The notes under the pieces are model-generated. The model was not told where the DNA came from. It saw only the letters and a program-made list of their open reading frames with translations, and did not search any database. The position numbers and the translations under genes are program-made. A DNA stretch of 64,000 nucleotides from the NCBI GenBank assembly GCA_002747255.1, contig PDUC01000028.1, forward strand, positions 1 to 64,000, in the 5' to 3' direction. Of this stretch, positions 35,908-44,536 are shown one piece after another. The DNA is from Acidobacteriota bacterium. Lineage in GTDB: Bacteria > Acidobacteriota > Holophagae > Acanthopleuribacterales > Acanthopleuribacteraceae. The number at the start of each line of letters is the position of its first letter. Within the stretch, counting starts at the first letter, position 1.

Positions 35908-37407
35908 TTGCAAGCTTATCATCAACCCGATGAAATCAGAACGGCAACAAATCGCCTGCTGGATATTTTGATCGACTATTACAGCAGTCCGAAATCTTCC
36001 AAAGCTGTCAACTACCGTTCAAAGGAAGAACTGGTCAAAGCATTTTATCAGGGTGAGCCTCCCAATGAAGAACGCCCTCTCGATGATGTCCTAAAAGAGT
36101 TCAAGGAAAGCATACTGCCTGCTTCGGTCAAGACATGGCATCCGCTCTTTATGAACCAGATGTTCGCCGGAGCGTCATTCCCCAGCATTATCGGCGACCT
36201 CATGGCCTCTATGATGAACCCCACCCTGGCTACCTGGGAAGCATCACCTGTGGCAACCATCATCGAGAAAAATGTTTCACAATGGATGGCGCAAATGATG
36301 GGACTGCCGAAAGGGAGTTGGGGCATTTTCCTGCCGGGCGGATCTCTCTCCAATTTAATCGCTCTCACCATCGCGAGGAACCAGTTTTTTGGCATGGATA
36401 TCAGGCAAACCGGAATCCCCATGGAGAAAAAGCCCGTGCTCATCTGTTCAGAGGCCTCCCATTACTCCATCGCCAATGCGGCCAATATTCTGGGCCTGGG
36501 ATCCGACCATCTGCTCAAAATAAAGACCCGAGTCAACGGGTCAATGGACACGAACGACCTGGAAAAACAATTGCAACAATGCGATCGCAACCATCAAACT
36601 CCTTTCGCGATCATCGCCACCATGGGCTTAACCGTTTCAGGCTGTTTTGATCCCCTGGATGAAATGGCAAGGATTTGCAAACCAAGAGGTATTCACATTC
36701 ACGTCGATGCCGCTTTCGGCGGCGGCATGGCACTAACCCAAAAAGGCAAAAGACACTTCACGGGAATCGAACACGCCGATACGCTCACCTGGGATGCCCA
36801 TAAAACCCTGCACATGCCGCTAACAAGTTCCGTTCTTTTACTTCCCAATCCACAATTACTGAAATCCGTCTTCTCGCAAAAAGAAGCGACCTATCTCTTT
36901 CATCCTCAACCCGAACATGAAATTGAAGACCTGGGGAAGTACACACCTCTGTGCGGCAAGCGCTTTGACGCCCTCAAGCTGTGGCTGCTCTGGCATACTT
37001 ACGGAACAGAGAATTTTAGAGAACAAGCTGAAAATCGCTTCAAGCTGACAGAGGATTTCGGTGCCTACTTGAAATCCACAGAGGATTTCCACATGGACTA
37101 CCAAAGCGAGTCACCTATCAGCTGTTTCCATTGGGCTCCCAAAGAGTGGCAAAAAGTCGATCGCAAACTCAGAGCCCCCTACTCGAACAAATTACACAGG
37201 ACCATCAGAGAGGAAATCAAACAGGACGGCAATGCCTTCTTCAACATCGCGTTGTTAAATGGTATGGATCAATTCCGCTTTATCCTCATCAACCCCTTAA
37301 CGACTCTGGACCAATTAAAAGATCTTGTCTCTGAAATCAGGGCAAGAGCTCTTGCTTACTGCAACAAACATCCCCAACCTTTTGAATCATCAGGAGAACA
37401 ACGATGA
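35908..37407 (+). CDS. Group II PLP-dependent amino acid decarboxylase (GAD/CSAD-like)
   Basis: About 499 residues. The sequence follows animal-type glutamate, cysteine-sulfinate and aspartate decarboxylases: HPLFMNQMFAG, EASPVATIIE, SEASHYSIANAANILG, HVDAAFGGG (PLP aspartate, about residue 267) and WDAHKTLHMP with the PLP lysine at about residue 299. Likely products are GABA, beta-alanine or hypotaurine, with carbon dioxide. TTG 35908 has AGAGG seven bases upstream; an ATG 15 codons earlier has no site. The stop overlaps ftcD by four bases, so the two are made together. As FtcD yields glutamate, glutamate is the most natural substrate, but this is inference. Confidence 0.87.
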   Translation: MQAYHQPDEIRTATNRLLDILIDYYSSPKSSKAVNYRSKEELVKAFYQGEPPNEERPLDDVLKEFKESILPASVKTWHPLFMNQMFAGASFPSIIGDLMASMMNPTLATWEASPVATIIEKNVSQWMAQMMGLPKGSWGIFLPGGSLSNLIALTIARNQFFGMDIRQTGIPMEKKPVLICSEASHYSIANAANILGLGSDHLLKIKTRVNGSMDTNDLEKQLQQCDRNHQTPFAIIATMGLTVSGCFDPLDEMARICKPRGIHIHVDAAFGGGMALTQKGKRHFTGIEHADTLTWDAHKTLHMPLTSSVLLLPNPQLLKSVFSQKEATYLFHPQPEHEIEDLGKYTPLCGKRFDALKLWLLWHTYGTENFREQAENRFKLTEDFGAYLKSTEDFHMDYQSESPISCFHWAPKEWQKVDRKLRAPYSNKLHRTIREEIKQDGNAFFNIALLNGMDQFRFILINPLTTLDQLKDLVSEIRARALAYCNKHPQPFESSGEQR

Positions 37408-39077
37408 AAATCATTGAATGTGTACCCAATTTCAGTGAAGGACAAAACCTCACTGTCATCAACCAAATAACAGACGAAATCAAAAAAGTGGAAGGCGTCA
37501 CGCTCTTGGATGTCGATCCCGGTTTTGACACCAACAGAACGGTTGTCACCCTGGTCGGAGAACCGGAGCCCGTTCTGGAAGCGGCATTTCAGGCCATTAA
37601 AAAGGCATCTGAAGTCATCGATATGAGAAAGCATCACGGTGCCCACGCACGCATGGGGGCAACCGATGTCTGCCCTCTTGTGCCTGTAGCCGGTGTCACC
37701 ATGGAAGAGTGTATTCAACACTCACACACACTGGCCAAACGAGTGGGCGAGGAACTGGGCATTTCGGTTTTCCTCTACGAGCACTCTGCCACCAAGGAGG
37801 AGAGAAAAAATCTCGCCACGGTTCGCGCCGGTGAATATGAAGGTATGGCTGAAAAAATACAGACACCTGAATGGAAGCCGGATTACGGGCCCACCAAGCT
37901 GAACGAAACAGCCGGTGTTACAGCCATTGGAGCCAGAGATTTCCTGATCGCTTACAACATCAACCTCAATTCAAAGGACACAGCCATTGCCAAAGACATC
38001 GCTCTCGATATTCGCGAACAGGGCCGACGCGCGCGCGACGAAAACGGCAAACTGATACGAGACAAAAACCGCAAATTTGTTCGACAGGAAGGAAAACTGA
38101 AGTGCTGTAAAGCCGTTGGCTGGTTCATTGAAGAGTACAATGTCGCTCAGGTTTCCATGAACCTCACCAACTTCAATGTCACTCCTGTGCACAGAGCGTT
38201 TGAAGAAGTGAGAGAGGGAGCCCGAACAAGAGGTGCACGCGTAACAGGCAGCGAACTTGTTGGTCTCATTCCTCTTAAAGCCATCCTGTCCGCGGGAGAG
38301 TATTACCTCGCCAAACAGGGCAGAACGGCAGGGATACCAGAAAAAGAGATCATCCACATTGCTGTTAAATCACTGGGCCTGGATGACTTGACGCCCTTTG
38401 ACCCCAAAGAAAAAATAATCGAATACCGCATCAAGGAGCTCTACGGACCTTTGGCCAGCATGAGGTTACATGAATTTGCCGATGAAACCTCTTCTGACAG
38501 CCCGGCCCCGGGCGGCGGAAGCGTTTCAGCATACGCCGGTGCCATGGGCGCGGCTCTGGCCTCCATGGTCGGCAACCTCACCATGGGCAAGAAGAAATGG
38601 CAGCCCCTGTTCCCCACCATGGATCAAATAGCCTGTGAAGGTCAAAAAATTAAAGATGAACTGTTGGGCCTGATTGACGAAGACACCGAAGCTTTCAACA
38701 AGGTCATCGATGCCATGAGGTTACCCAAAAAGACCGAAGCTGAAATATCAGCTCGAAACACAGCCATTGAACATGCCAACAAGCACGCCACCCATATTCC
38801 CATGAGGGTTTTAAAACTCTGCGCCAGTGTTCTCCCTCTCGCTCATGAAGCCGTCTTGAAAGGCAACCCCAATTCCGTTTCCGACGCGGGAGTGGCAGCC
38901 GAAATGGCAGCCGCTGGAGCCAATGGGGCAGCCATGAACGTCCTCATTAACCTGAAAGGAATTGAAGACGAGGCGTACTGTGCTGAAATGAAGCAGCAAA
39001 CCGATGCCCTTTTAATGGAAATCGAAAATCAACTGAAACTCATTCGAGAAGATACATGGAGCCGCTTGAAGAGTTAA
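37404..39077 (+). CDS. ftcD: Bifunctional glutamate formimidoyltransferase / formimidoyl-THF cyclodeaminase
   Basis: A 557-residue fusion. The N-terminal transferase domain (about 1-335: CVPNFSEGQN, KHHGAHARMGATDVCPLVP) moves the formimino group from formiminoglutamate to tetrahydrofolate, freeing glutamate. The C-terminal cyclodeaminase domain (about 350-557: SDSPAPGGGSVSAYAGAMGA) forms methenyl-THF and ammonia. The same two-domain layout as in mammals. It is the last step of one histidine-degradation route; hutH, hutU and hutI are not in the window. Translationally coupled to the GAD-like gene by ATGA. Confidence 0.96.
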   Translation: MKIIECVPNFSEGQNLTVINQITDEIKKVEGVTLLDVDPGFDTNRTVVTLVGEPEPVLEAAFQAIKKASEVIDMRKHHGAHARMGATDVCPLVPVAGVTMEECIQHSHTLAKRVGEELGISVFLYEHSATKEERKNLATVRAGEYEGMAEKIQTPEWKPDYGPTKLNETAGVTAIGARDFLIAYNINLNSKDTAIAKDIALDIREQGRRARDENGKLIRDKNRKFVRQEGKLKCCKAVGWFIEEYNVAQVSMNLTNFNVTPVHRAFEEVREGARTRGARVTGSELVGLIPLKAILSAGEYYLAKQGRTAGIPEKEIIHIAVKSLGLDDLTPFDPKEKIIEYRIKELYGPLASMRLHEFADETSSDSPAPGGGSVSAYAGAMGAALASMVGNLTMGKKKWQPLFPTMDQIACEGQKIKDELLGLIDEDTEAFNKVIDAMRLPKKTEAEISARNTAIEHANKHATHIPMRVLKLCASVLPLAHEAVLKGNPNSVSDAGVAAEMAAAGANGAAMNVLINLKGIEDEAYCAEMKQQTDALLMEIENQLKLIREDTWSRLKS

Positions 39078-39474
39078 CGACTACCCATCAACTTCAAATG
39101 AAACGGCCTGTTTTTCGGGATGACGGTGTTCTGTTATTTCCGTTGTCCCGAAAAAACAAAAACGAATACATTATATTTCCATAGAGATGTCATGCTATTC
39201 GAGTTACAATGAGCCTAACAATCCGGTTTCTGGATATACTGAACAGCAGCACCTGTTCACTTCAATTCAAAACCTCTTACCTTAAAAAGTAACTGTTGCC
39301 ACTCTGTCCACAGGGCGGTTTGGGAAAAGCGTCTCTCTCTTTCTGGCAAACGCCGTTCGATCATTCTATCGCTGTGCCAAAAAGAAAACCACACGACTTC
39401 CACTCCACTTCCGCCCAGTTTCAGACTGTCTGCAGTTGTCAAAAAAAAAGTTCACATTAAATGGAGGATCTTCA
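39078..39474. other. Intergenic region with a long hairpin
   Basis: Nearly 400 bases without a gene. A 16-bp inverted repeat (39111-39126 with 39140-39155, two G-U pairs, 13-base loop) lies 33 bases after ftcD. Its T-run is on the 5' side and A-run on the 3' side for both strands, so it is not a typical intrinsic terminator even though it could still end or stabilise the ftcD transcript. The promoter of the next gene should lie in the rest. Confidence 0.5.
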
Positions 39475-40893
39475 ATGGACGAAACCCAATATAGAGAAGC
39501 ACTCACCAGCGTGGATGCAGCCTGGAGACACATGGAAGATCCCACCAATCTGATGATGGTTTCGGGGATCATGCGTCTGGAAGAAAAACTGGAAAAAGAT
39601 AAGCTGATCCAGGTTTTCAAGCACGGCTGGCTTATCTACGACCGCATGAAACAGCATATCGAAGACACGCCCCTCATCAAAACTCCGCACTGGGTGGAAG
39701 ACAAACCCTTTCATCTGGAGAACCACATGATTTGGGAACAACTGTCCGATCCCAATGATAAGCAAGCTCTGCATGCCAGAATGAATGAACTCGTCAGCAC
39801 ACCTCTTGATTTCAATCAGGCCTTATGGCAGTGCCATATTTTTGAAGATTACAAAGGCGGCAGCGTGCTCCTTCTGCGTATTCACCACTGTATAGCCGAT
39901 GGAATTGCCCTGATCGGCGTGCTTCTCAGCCTTACGGGCAGTAGCGTTGAAGAATCCCTGAACTTGCATATCGAACCCCGAAAAGAAAAGCACTATCCCC
40001 ATTTAAGCACCATCGGTTACATGTACCGGCAGGCAGGTTCAGCCATCGACACCGCGAGAAAAACCACGACTCGTCTTTTCCACACCACCCTCAACACAGT
40101 CGCCCACCCCAGTCGCCTGGTGGGTCTGTTAAAAGCCGGCAGTGAAGGCGGCCTATCCATCGCTCGCCTGATTTTCAAGAACAATGACCCGAAAACCATT
40201 TTCAAGGGCAGGTTGGGAAAAGAGAAGGTTCTCGCCTGGTCTGACGCCATTCCCCTTGCGGATGTCAAGAGGATCAGAAGAAAAACAGGCAGTACAGTCA
40301 ACGATGTTTTGTTAACCGCGTTGAGCGGGGCTCTGAACCGCTACCTCAGGGAAAAAGGCGAAGTGACCGAAGGCCTGGAAATCACCGCGGCAGTCCCTGT
40401 CAACCTGCGCAAGCAGGAACATTCCGGACAGCTCGGCAACCAGTTCGGCCTGGTTTTCCTCACGCTTCCCGTGGGCATTGATGATCCGCTGGACAGACTC
40501 TTTGAACTGAAAAAAAGAATGGATCATTTGAAAAACTCGCCAGAGGCCATTGTGGCTCTTGGCATGCTGAAAACACTGGGTCTGGCACCCGCCGAGCTGC
40601 AAAAAACGGTGGTCAACATCCTGAGCCAGAAAATTACGAGCGTCATGACCAATGTTCCGGGACCGAGAGAAAAATTTTACCTTGCGGGAGTTAAAGTAAA
40701 GGATATGATGTTCTGGGTTCCCTGCTCGGGCAAGGCCGCCCTGGGAATCAGTATCCTGAGCTACGGAGGCGATGTGCGCCTCGGTTTGGCTACCGACAGG
40801 AACCTTGTTCCCGATCCGCAACAGATCATTCAGGGTTTTTACGAAGAATTCCAGTACTTCATGGATCTCATACGTCAAGTTGAAGAAGAATAA
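39475..40893 (+). CDS. Wax ester synthase / diacylglycerol acyltransferase family protein
   Basis: A 472-residue WS/DGAT homologue. The condensing motif HHCIADG at residues 137-143 carries the catalytic histidine and aspartate, and the conserved late motif MTNVPGPREKFYLAG is present. The family joins acyl-CoA to fatty alcohols or diacylglycerol, forming storage lipid at the membrane. A GGAGG site nine bases upstream selects ATG 39475 over one 13 codons earlier. The RNase D gene begins right after it. Substrate (alcohol or diacylglycerol) cannot be told from sequence. Confidence 0.92.
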   Translation: MDETQYREALTSVDAAWRHMEDPTNLMMVSGIMRLEEKLEKDKLIQVFKHGWLIYDRMKQHIEDTPLIKTPHWVEDKPFHLENHMIWEQLSDPNDKQALHARMNELVSTPLDFNQALWQCHIFEDYKGGSVLLLRIHHCIADGIALIGVLLSLTGSSVEESLNLHIEPRKEKHYPHLSTIGYMYRQAGSAIDTARKTTTRLFHTTLNTVAHPSRLVGLLKAGSEGGLSIARLIFKNNDPKTIFKGRLGKEKVLAWSDAIPLADVKRIRRKTGSTVNDVLLTALSGALNRYLREKGEVTEGLEITAAVPVNLRKQEHSGQLGNQFGLVFLTLPVGIDDPLDRLFELKKRMDHLKNSPEAIVALGMLKTLGLAPAELQKTVVNILSQKITSVMTNVPGPREKFYLAGVKVKDMMFWVPCSGKAALGISILSYGGDVRLGLATDRNLVPDPQQIIQGFYEEFQYFMDLIRQVEEE

Positions 40894-40894
40894 C

Positions 40895-42052
40895 ATGATC
40901 GATATTACCAGTCAAAAAGGCTTTGACGCGCTCTGTCGTGAGTGTGAAAAACAGCCCTATCTCGCCATTGACACCGAGTTCATCCGGGAACGCTCGTTCT
41001 TTCCTCAACTGGCCCTGCTCCAGATCGCCTGGCCAGGCTCCGCCCCGATGCTGATTGACCCTTTGAAAATCGATAACTGGAAGCCGCTGCACAAAATCCT
41101 GCTCAATCCGAACGTAACCAAGATCTTTCATGCCGGCAGACAGGATATCGAGATATTCTTTCTGCAAATGGGAACCATTCCCACGAATCTATTTGATACA
41201 CAAATAGCGGCTTCCTTCATGGGTTACGGCGAACAGATCGGTTACGGCGGTCTTGTTCAACGTATGCTGGGAGTGGAACTGCAAAAAGGCGACAGTTACA
41301 CCAACTGGTTGAAACGACCCTTGACGGAAAGCCAAATTGCCTATGCGAGAAACGATGTCCTCTATCTCATCGAGATCTATGAAAAACTGGTGAACAGGGC
41401 GAAAGCTCTCGGACGACGGCAGTGGATTCAAGAGGAAATCGATCACACCTTTGACAATGAACTGTTCACACCCAATCCGAAAAATATGTGGCAAAGAGTC
41501 AAAAAGAACCAATCACTGAAAGGCAGAAAACTGGCTGTTCTGCAAGAATTGGCTATCTGGCGCTACGAAACGGCAAAAGCAATCAATAAACCGCTCAGGT
41601 TTGTCCTGAGAGATGAGGTGCTGATCTCGATTGCTCACCGAAAACAACTCGATACGGTGAGTTTATCCCAAATAAGAGGTTTCCAACCGAAATTACGCAA
41701 ACAGCAGGCTGCGAATTTGATCCATGCTTTTGAAAAGGGGTATTTCAAGCCGGAAGAAGACTGGCCCAAACGCAGTGAACGCCCCAGCGGTTACTCTTCT
41801 GAAATTGAACTCATCGCCGAACTAGTCTGGATCCTGGTAAAAGAAGTTTCCGCCAAAGAAGGTGTGGCAGCCACGTTACTGCTCTCTAAAAAGCAATTGC
41901 CCGGCTATGTTTCGGATTTTCTCAGAGGTCAACAGACCGAATTTCTGACAGGTTGGAGAAAAGAACTGATCGGCAGCAAACTGGAAGCGCTTCTCAATGG
42001 CAAAATGTCGCTTTTTATTGACAATGGCCACGTTGTTTTCCGCTCGAGCTGA
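40895..42052 (+). CDS. rnd: Ribonuclease D
   Basis: A 385-residue DEDD-family 3'-5' exoribonuclease. The exonuclease domain has AIDTEFIRERSF (motif I), KIFHAGRQDIEIF (motif II) and YARNDVLYL (motif III). An HRDC domain follows (about 210-285, VLQELAIWRYETAKAINKP). It trims 3' ends of tRNA precursors and other stable RNAs. Its ATG is one base after the TAA of the acyltransferase gene, with a weak purine-rich site, suggesting read-through coupling. Confidence 0.95.
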   Translation: MIDITSQKGFDALCRECEKQPYLAIDTEFIRERSFFPQLALLQIAWPGSAPMLIDPLKIDNWKPLHKILLNPNVTKIFHAGRQDIEIFFLQMGTIPTNLFDTQIAASFMGYGEQIGYGGLVQRMLGVELQKGDSYTNWLKRPLTESQIAYARNDVLYLIEIYEKLVNRAKALGRRQWIQEEIDHTFDNELFTPNPKNMWQRVKKNQSLKGRKLAVLQELAIWRYETAKAINKPLRFVLRDEVLISIAHRKQLDTVSLSQIRGFQPKLRKQQAANLIHAFEKGYFKPEEDWPKRSERPSGYSSEIELIAELVWILVKEVSAKEGVAATLLLSKKQLPGYVSDFLRGQQTEFLTGWRKELIGSKLEALLNGKMSLFIDNGHVVFRSS

Positions 42053-42070
42053 TCGGTTTCAGCGGGTTGA

Positions 42071-42472
42071 TCACGGGATCAAATCCATCAGCAACCTGTA
42101 GACCCACGTTCCAAGCGCGACCAGGAGCAGAAAAACCACGCTAAATTGCCTTGTTGCAGAAGACAAACTTTTCCAGTACGAAGACCACGATCTGTGAAAA
42201 ACCCCCGCCAGAACGGCGAGAAGGACAAGCAAGTACGCCAACGGGTTGTAATGCCATGCCTGCTGCCATTTTCCCTGTGACAAAGAGAGGCAGGCTCGAG
42301 TCATTCCGCATCCAGGACAGGGAATGCCGGTCCATGTCCGAACGGGACACGGCGGCAGGAACTCCAAACCCGCCACCGCGGTGTGATCGCGAAAAACAGA
42401 CAGCAAAAGCCCGCTGCAGCACAGGAAAAGAAGAAAGAGCCGTGCGATGTGTTGATCTTTAATAGACGCCAT
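42071..42472 (-). CDS. DUF2752 membrane protein
   Basis: A 133-residue membrane protein with the DUF2752 signature GIPCPGCGMTRACLSLSQG at about residues 46-64, followed by two or three spans. Function of the family is unknown; the paired cysteines could bind metal or form a disulfide. ATG 42472 overlaps the end of the DUF4234 gene by 14 bases. The same frame stays open for 98 codons upstream, but that part is the shadow of the DUF4234 gene. Confidence 0.85.
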   Translation of the reverse strand: MASIKDQHIARLFLLFLCCSGLLLSVFRDHTAVAGLEFLPPCPVRTWTGIPCPGCGMTRACLSLSQGKWQQAWHYNPLAYLLVLLAVLAGVFHRSWSSYWKSLSSATRQFSVVFLLLVALGTWVYRLLMDLIP

Positions 42473-42836
42473 CTGAATGATAGAACTTGTTGATATCCGC
42501 TTGTTGAATGGCGAGTGAAACAATACCCAAACCGAAAAAGGTGAGGAAAATGCATAAAACAGCCAAATCACTGTTAACCAGCAGGCCTTCCCGCATCTGA
42601 ATTTCATTAATGCCTTTGGCCATTTTGTATTCGTAATAAATAGCATAAATACCGCAGGTGATGATGGAAAGCAACAGCCAGAGCACAAAGGAATACTCTT
42701 CCCTGTTGAGCCAGGCATTGAGTACTTCCATCTGTTTGTATTGCCAGTACAGCCCCCAAAGTCCACAGGTCAGCAGGGTTAGAAGAATATCAATTGCCAC
42801 AGAGCGAACTGCCAGTTTTTCCGGATAAGGAACCAT
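42459..42836 (-). CDS. DUF4234 membrane protein
   Basis: A 125-residue protein with three membrane spans and the DUF4234 pattern (SIITCGIYAIYYEYKMAKG at about residues 56-74). ATG 42836 is chosen because GGAGG lies five bases upstream. It pairs with the overlapping DUF2752 gene; these two families often occur side by side, but no biochemical role is known. Confidence 0.83.
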   Translation of the reverse strand: MVPYPEKLAVRSVAIDILLTLLTCGLWGLYWQYKQMEVLNAWLNREEYSFVLWLLLSIITCGIYAIYYEYKMAKGINEIQMREGLLVNSDLAVLCIFLTFFGLGIVSLAIQQADINKFYHSDGVY

Positions 42837-43023
42837 TGTTACCTCCATATAATTTCTTGATTAAACACTGTTTGTACCGTCACAGCACGTTAAGCAACAG
42901 CTTATGGATGTCATACGTTTGGCGTAAACCAAAGGTTCTAAAAAAAGATCCCATTGGGGGGTTCAGTAATTGAAACCCCGGCTGCCGCCAGTTTCAGAGT
43001 GGCAAAAACCACTCCCAGTGCAA

Positions 43024-43548
43024 CTAGAGTTCCAAAATGCCGATGTAAGGGAGATTGCGGTAATACTCCGCATAGTCCAGACCATAACCGACGACGAAAT
43101 GGTCTTCAATGGTGATACCGGTGTAGTCAATATCAATGGGAATCTCCCTTCGGCACGGTTTGTCAAGCAAGCTGCAGACTTTGAGTGATGCGGGTTTACG
43201 GAAACGAAGTAATTTGAGTGTTTTTGACAGTGTTCGACCCGTATCGACGATGTCTTCAACGACTATGACGTGCTGATCCTTGATCTCCGATTCAAGATCG
43301 GTAATGATTTTAACACTGCCGCTTGATTCAGTGGACTCACCGTAGCTCGAGGCCCGCATGACTTCAATTTTCACGGGCATGTCTAAATGACGAATCAGAT
43401 CCGACAGGAAGACAATGGACCCTTTGAGCAGACAAACGGCTATAATTTCCTTTCCTTTGTAATCGCGATTCAGTTCACTGGCTATCTCTTTAACTTTAGC
43501 CTGAATCGTTGCCTCATCAACAAGAACGCTTTTTATTTTCCCCTTCAT
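43024..43548 (-). CDS. hpt: Hypoxanthine phosphoribosyltransferase
   Basis: A 174-residue type I phosphoribosyltransferase. The PRPP-binding loop VIVVEDIVDTGRTL lies at about residues 96-109, and VCLLKGSIVFLSDL near residue 40 completes the active site. It salvages hypoxanthine (and often guanine) to the nucleotide. GGGGGA precedes the ATG. Same strand as xerD, 93 bases downstream of it. Confidence 0.95.
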   Translation of the reverse strand: MKGKIKSVLVDEATIQAKVKEIASELNRDYKGKEIIAVCLLKGSIVFLSDLIRHLDMPVKIEVMRASSYGESTESSGSVKIITDLESEIKDQHVIVVEDIVDTGRTLSKTLKLLRFRKPASLKVCSLLDKPCRREIPIDIDYTGITIEDHFVVGYGLDYAEYYRNLPYIGILEL

Positions 43549-43641
43549 AAAAGCTTCCCCCTAAATTCAAGATTAACGATTCGTCAATTATACCTTCATT
43601 ACCCTCAATCCGGCAGATAAAGTTTCATGCCGGATCCCGTA

Positions 43642-44535
43642 TTACGCTCTTTTCGACAAGGGGTGAAATGAAGCGTGTATTTTCTTTAATCTCTCATGTG
43701 AAACAGCCGTGTAGATCTCTGTTGTACTGAGGTTCTCATGTCCCAACATCATTTGGATGGATCGCAGATCGGAGCCGTGATTCAAGAGATGAGTCGCAAA
43801 GCAGTGCCGAATAACGTGAGGTGATACTTTCTTTTGATCGATACCGACCACCAGAGCGTATTTTTTAATGGTTTGCCAGAATGCCTGCCGCGTCATTTTA
43901 CGACCAAACTTGTTGAGGAAAACACCGTCGTTGGTACTTTTTAGCAGCAAAGGCCGACTTTTTTCCAAATATTTGACTAAAAACGTTTTGGCGCTCTCCC
44001 CAAAGGGAACCGCCCGCTGTTTATTGCCTTTACCCACCACAAGCAGGTAGCCCGCTTCCAGGTGAATATCGGAAAGATGGAGCCCAATGAGTTCACTGAC
44101 TCGCAGCCCTGTGGCATACAGCATTTCCAGCATGGCCTTGTCGCGACAGCCCAAAACGGTATTGCCATCAGGCGCACCGAGCAATTTTTCCACTTCTTCT
44201 TCATTGAGTGTTTTGGGCAGAGACTTCACTTTTCCGGGAGGAGAAATCAGGGTCATGGGGTTGTCTTCAATGATTCCGCCTTTTTCCAGAAACCTAAAAA
44301 AAGCTTTTAATGAAGAGAGTTTCCTCTGTTGAGATCGAATGGAGAGCGCGTTTTCTTTCATAAACATCGTGTATTCTGCAACATTTTCACTGGTTATACT
44401 CTGGACTTTTTCGCTTTGAATTAAATCTACAAACTGTTTTAAGTCGCCAAGGTATCCATCTACAGTGTGTTTTGAAAGCCGTTTATCGAACTTCAGATAA
44501 ACCTTAAAACGATCAAGGGCGCGAGCTGTCTGCAT
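43642..44535 (-). CDS. xerD: Tyrosine recombinase XerD
   Basis: A 297-residue tyrosine recombinase with an N-terminal SAM-like domain and a catalytic domain. Shown are ATGLRVSEL (first Arg), VGKGNKQR (Lys), HVIRHCFATH (His-x-x-Arg), LGHENLSTTEIYT (His and the Tyr nucleophile). Length and sequence are those of chromosomal XerC/D proteins that resolve chromosome dimers at dif. I see no phage or integron genes around it. It starts one base after the hybrid kinase gene ends, so the two are cotranscribed. Confidence 0.93.
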   Translation of the reverse strand: MQTARALDRFKVYLKFDKRLSKHTVDGYLGDLKQFVDLIQSEKVQSITSENVAEYTMFMKENALSIRSQQRKLSSLKAFFRFLEKGGIIEDNPMTLISPPGKVKSLPKTLNEEEVEKLLGAPDGNTVLGCRDKAMLEMLYATGLRVSELIGLHLSDIHLEAGYLLVVGKGNKQRAVPFGESAKTFLVKYLEKSRPLLLKSTNDGVFLNKFGRKMTRQAFWQTIKKYALVVGIDQKKVSPHVIRHCFATHLLNHGSDLRSIQMMLGHENLSTTEIYTAVSHERLKKIHASFHPLSKRA

Positions 44536-44536
44536 C

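Noticed and set aside
42473-42766. N-terminal extension of the DUF2752 frame
   Set aside because: This part lies inside the DUF4234 gene in another frame and reads as low-quality protein; the ATG at 42472 fits the family start.
43642-44535. Prophage or integron because of the tyrosine recombinase
   Set aside because: Sequence and length are those of housekeeping XerD and the neighbours are chromosomal genes.
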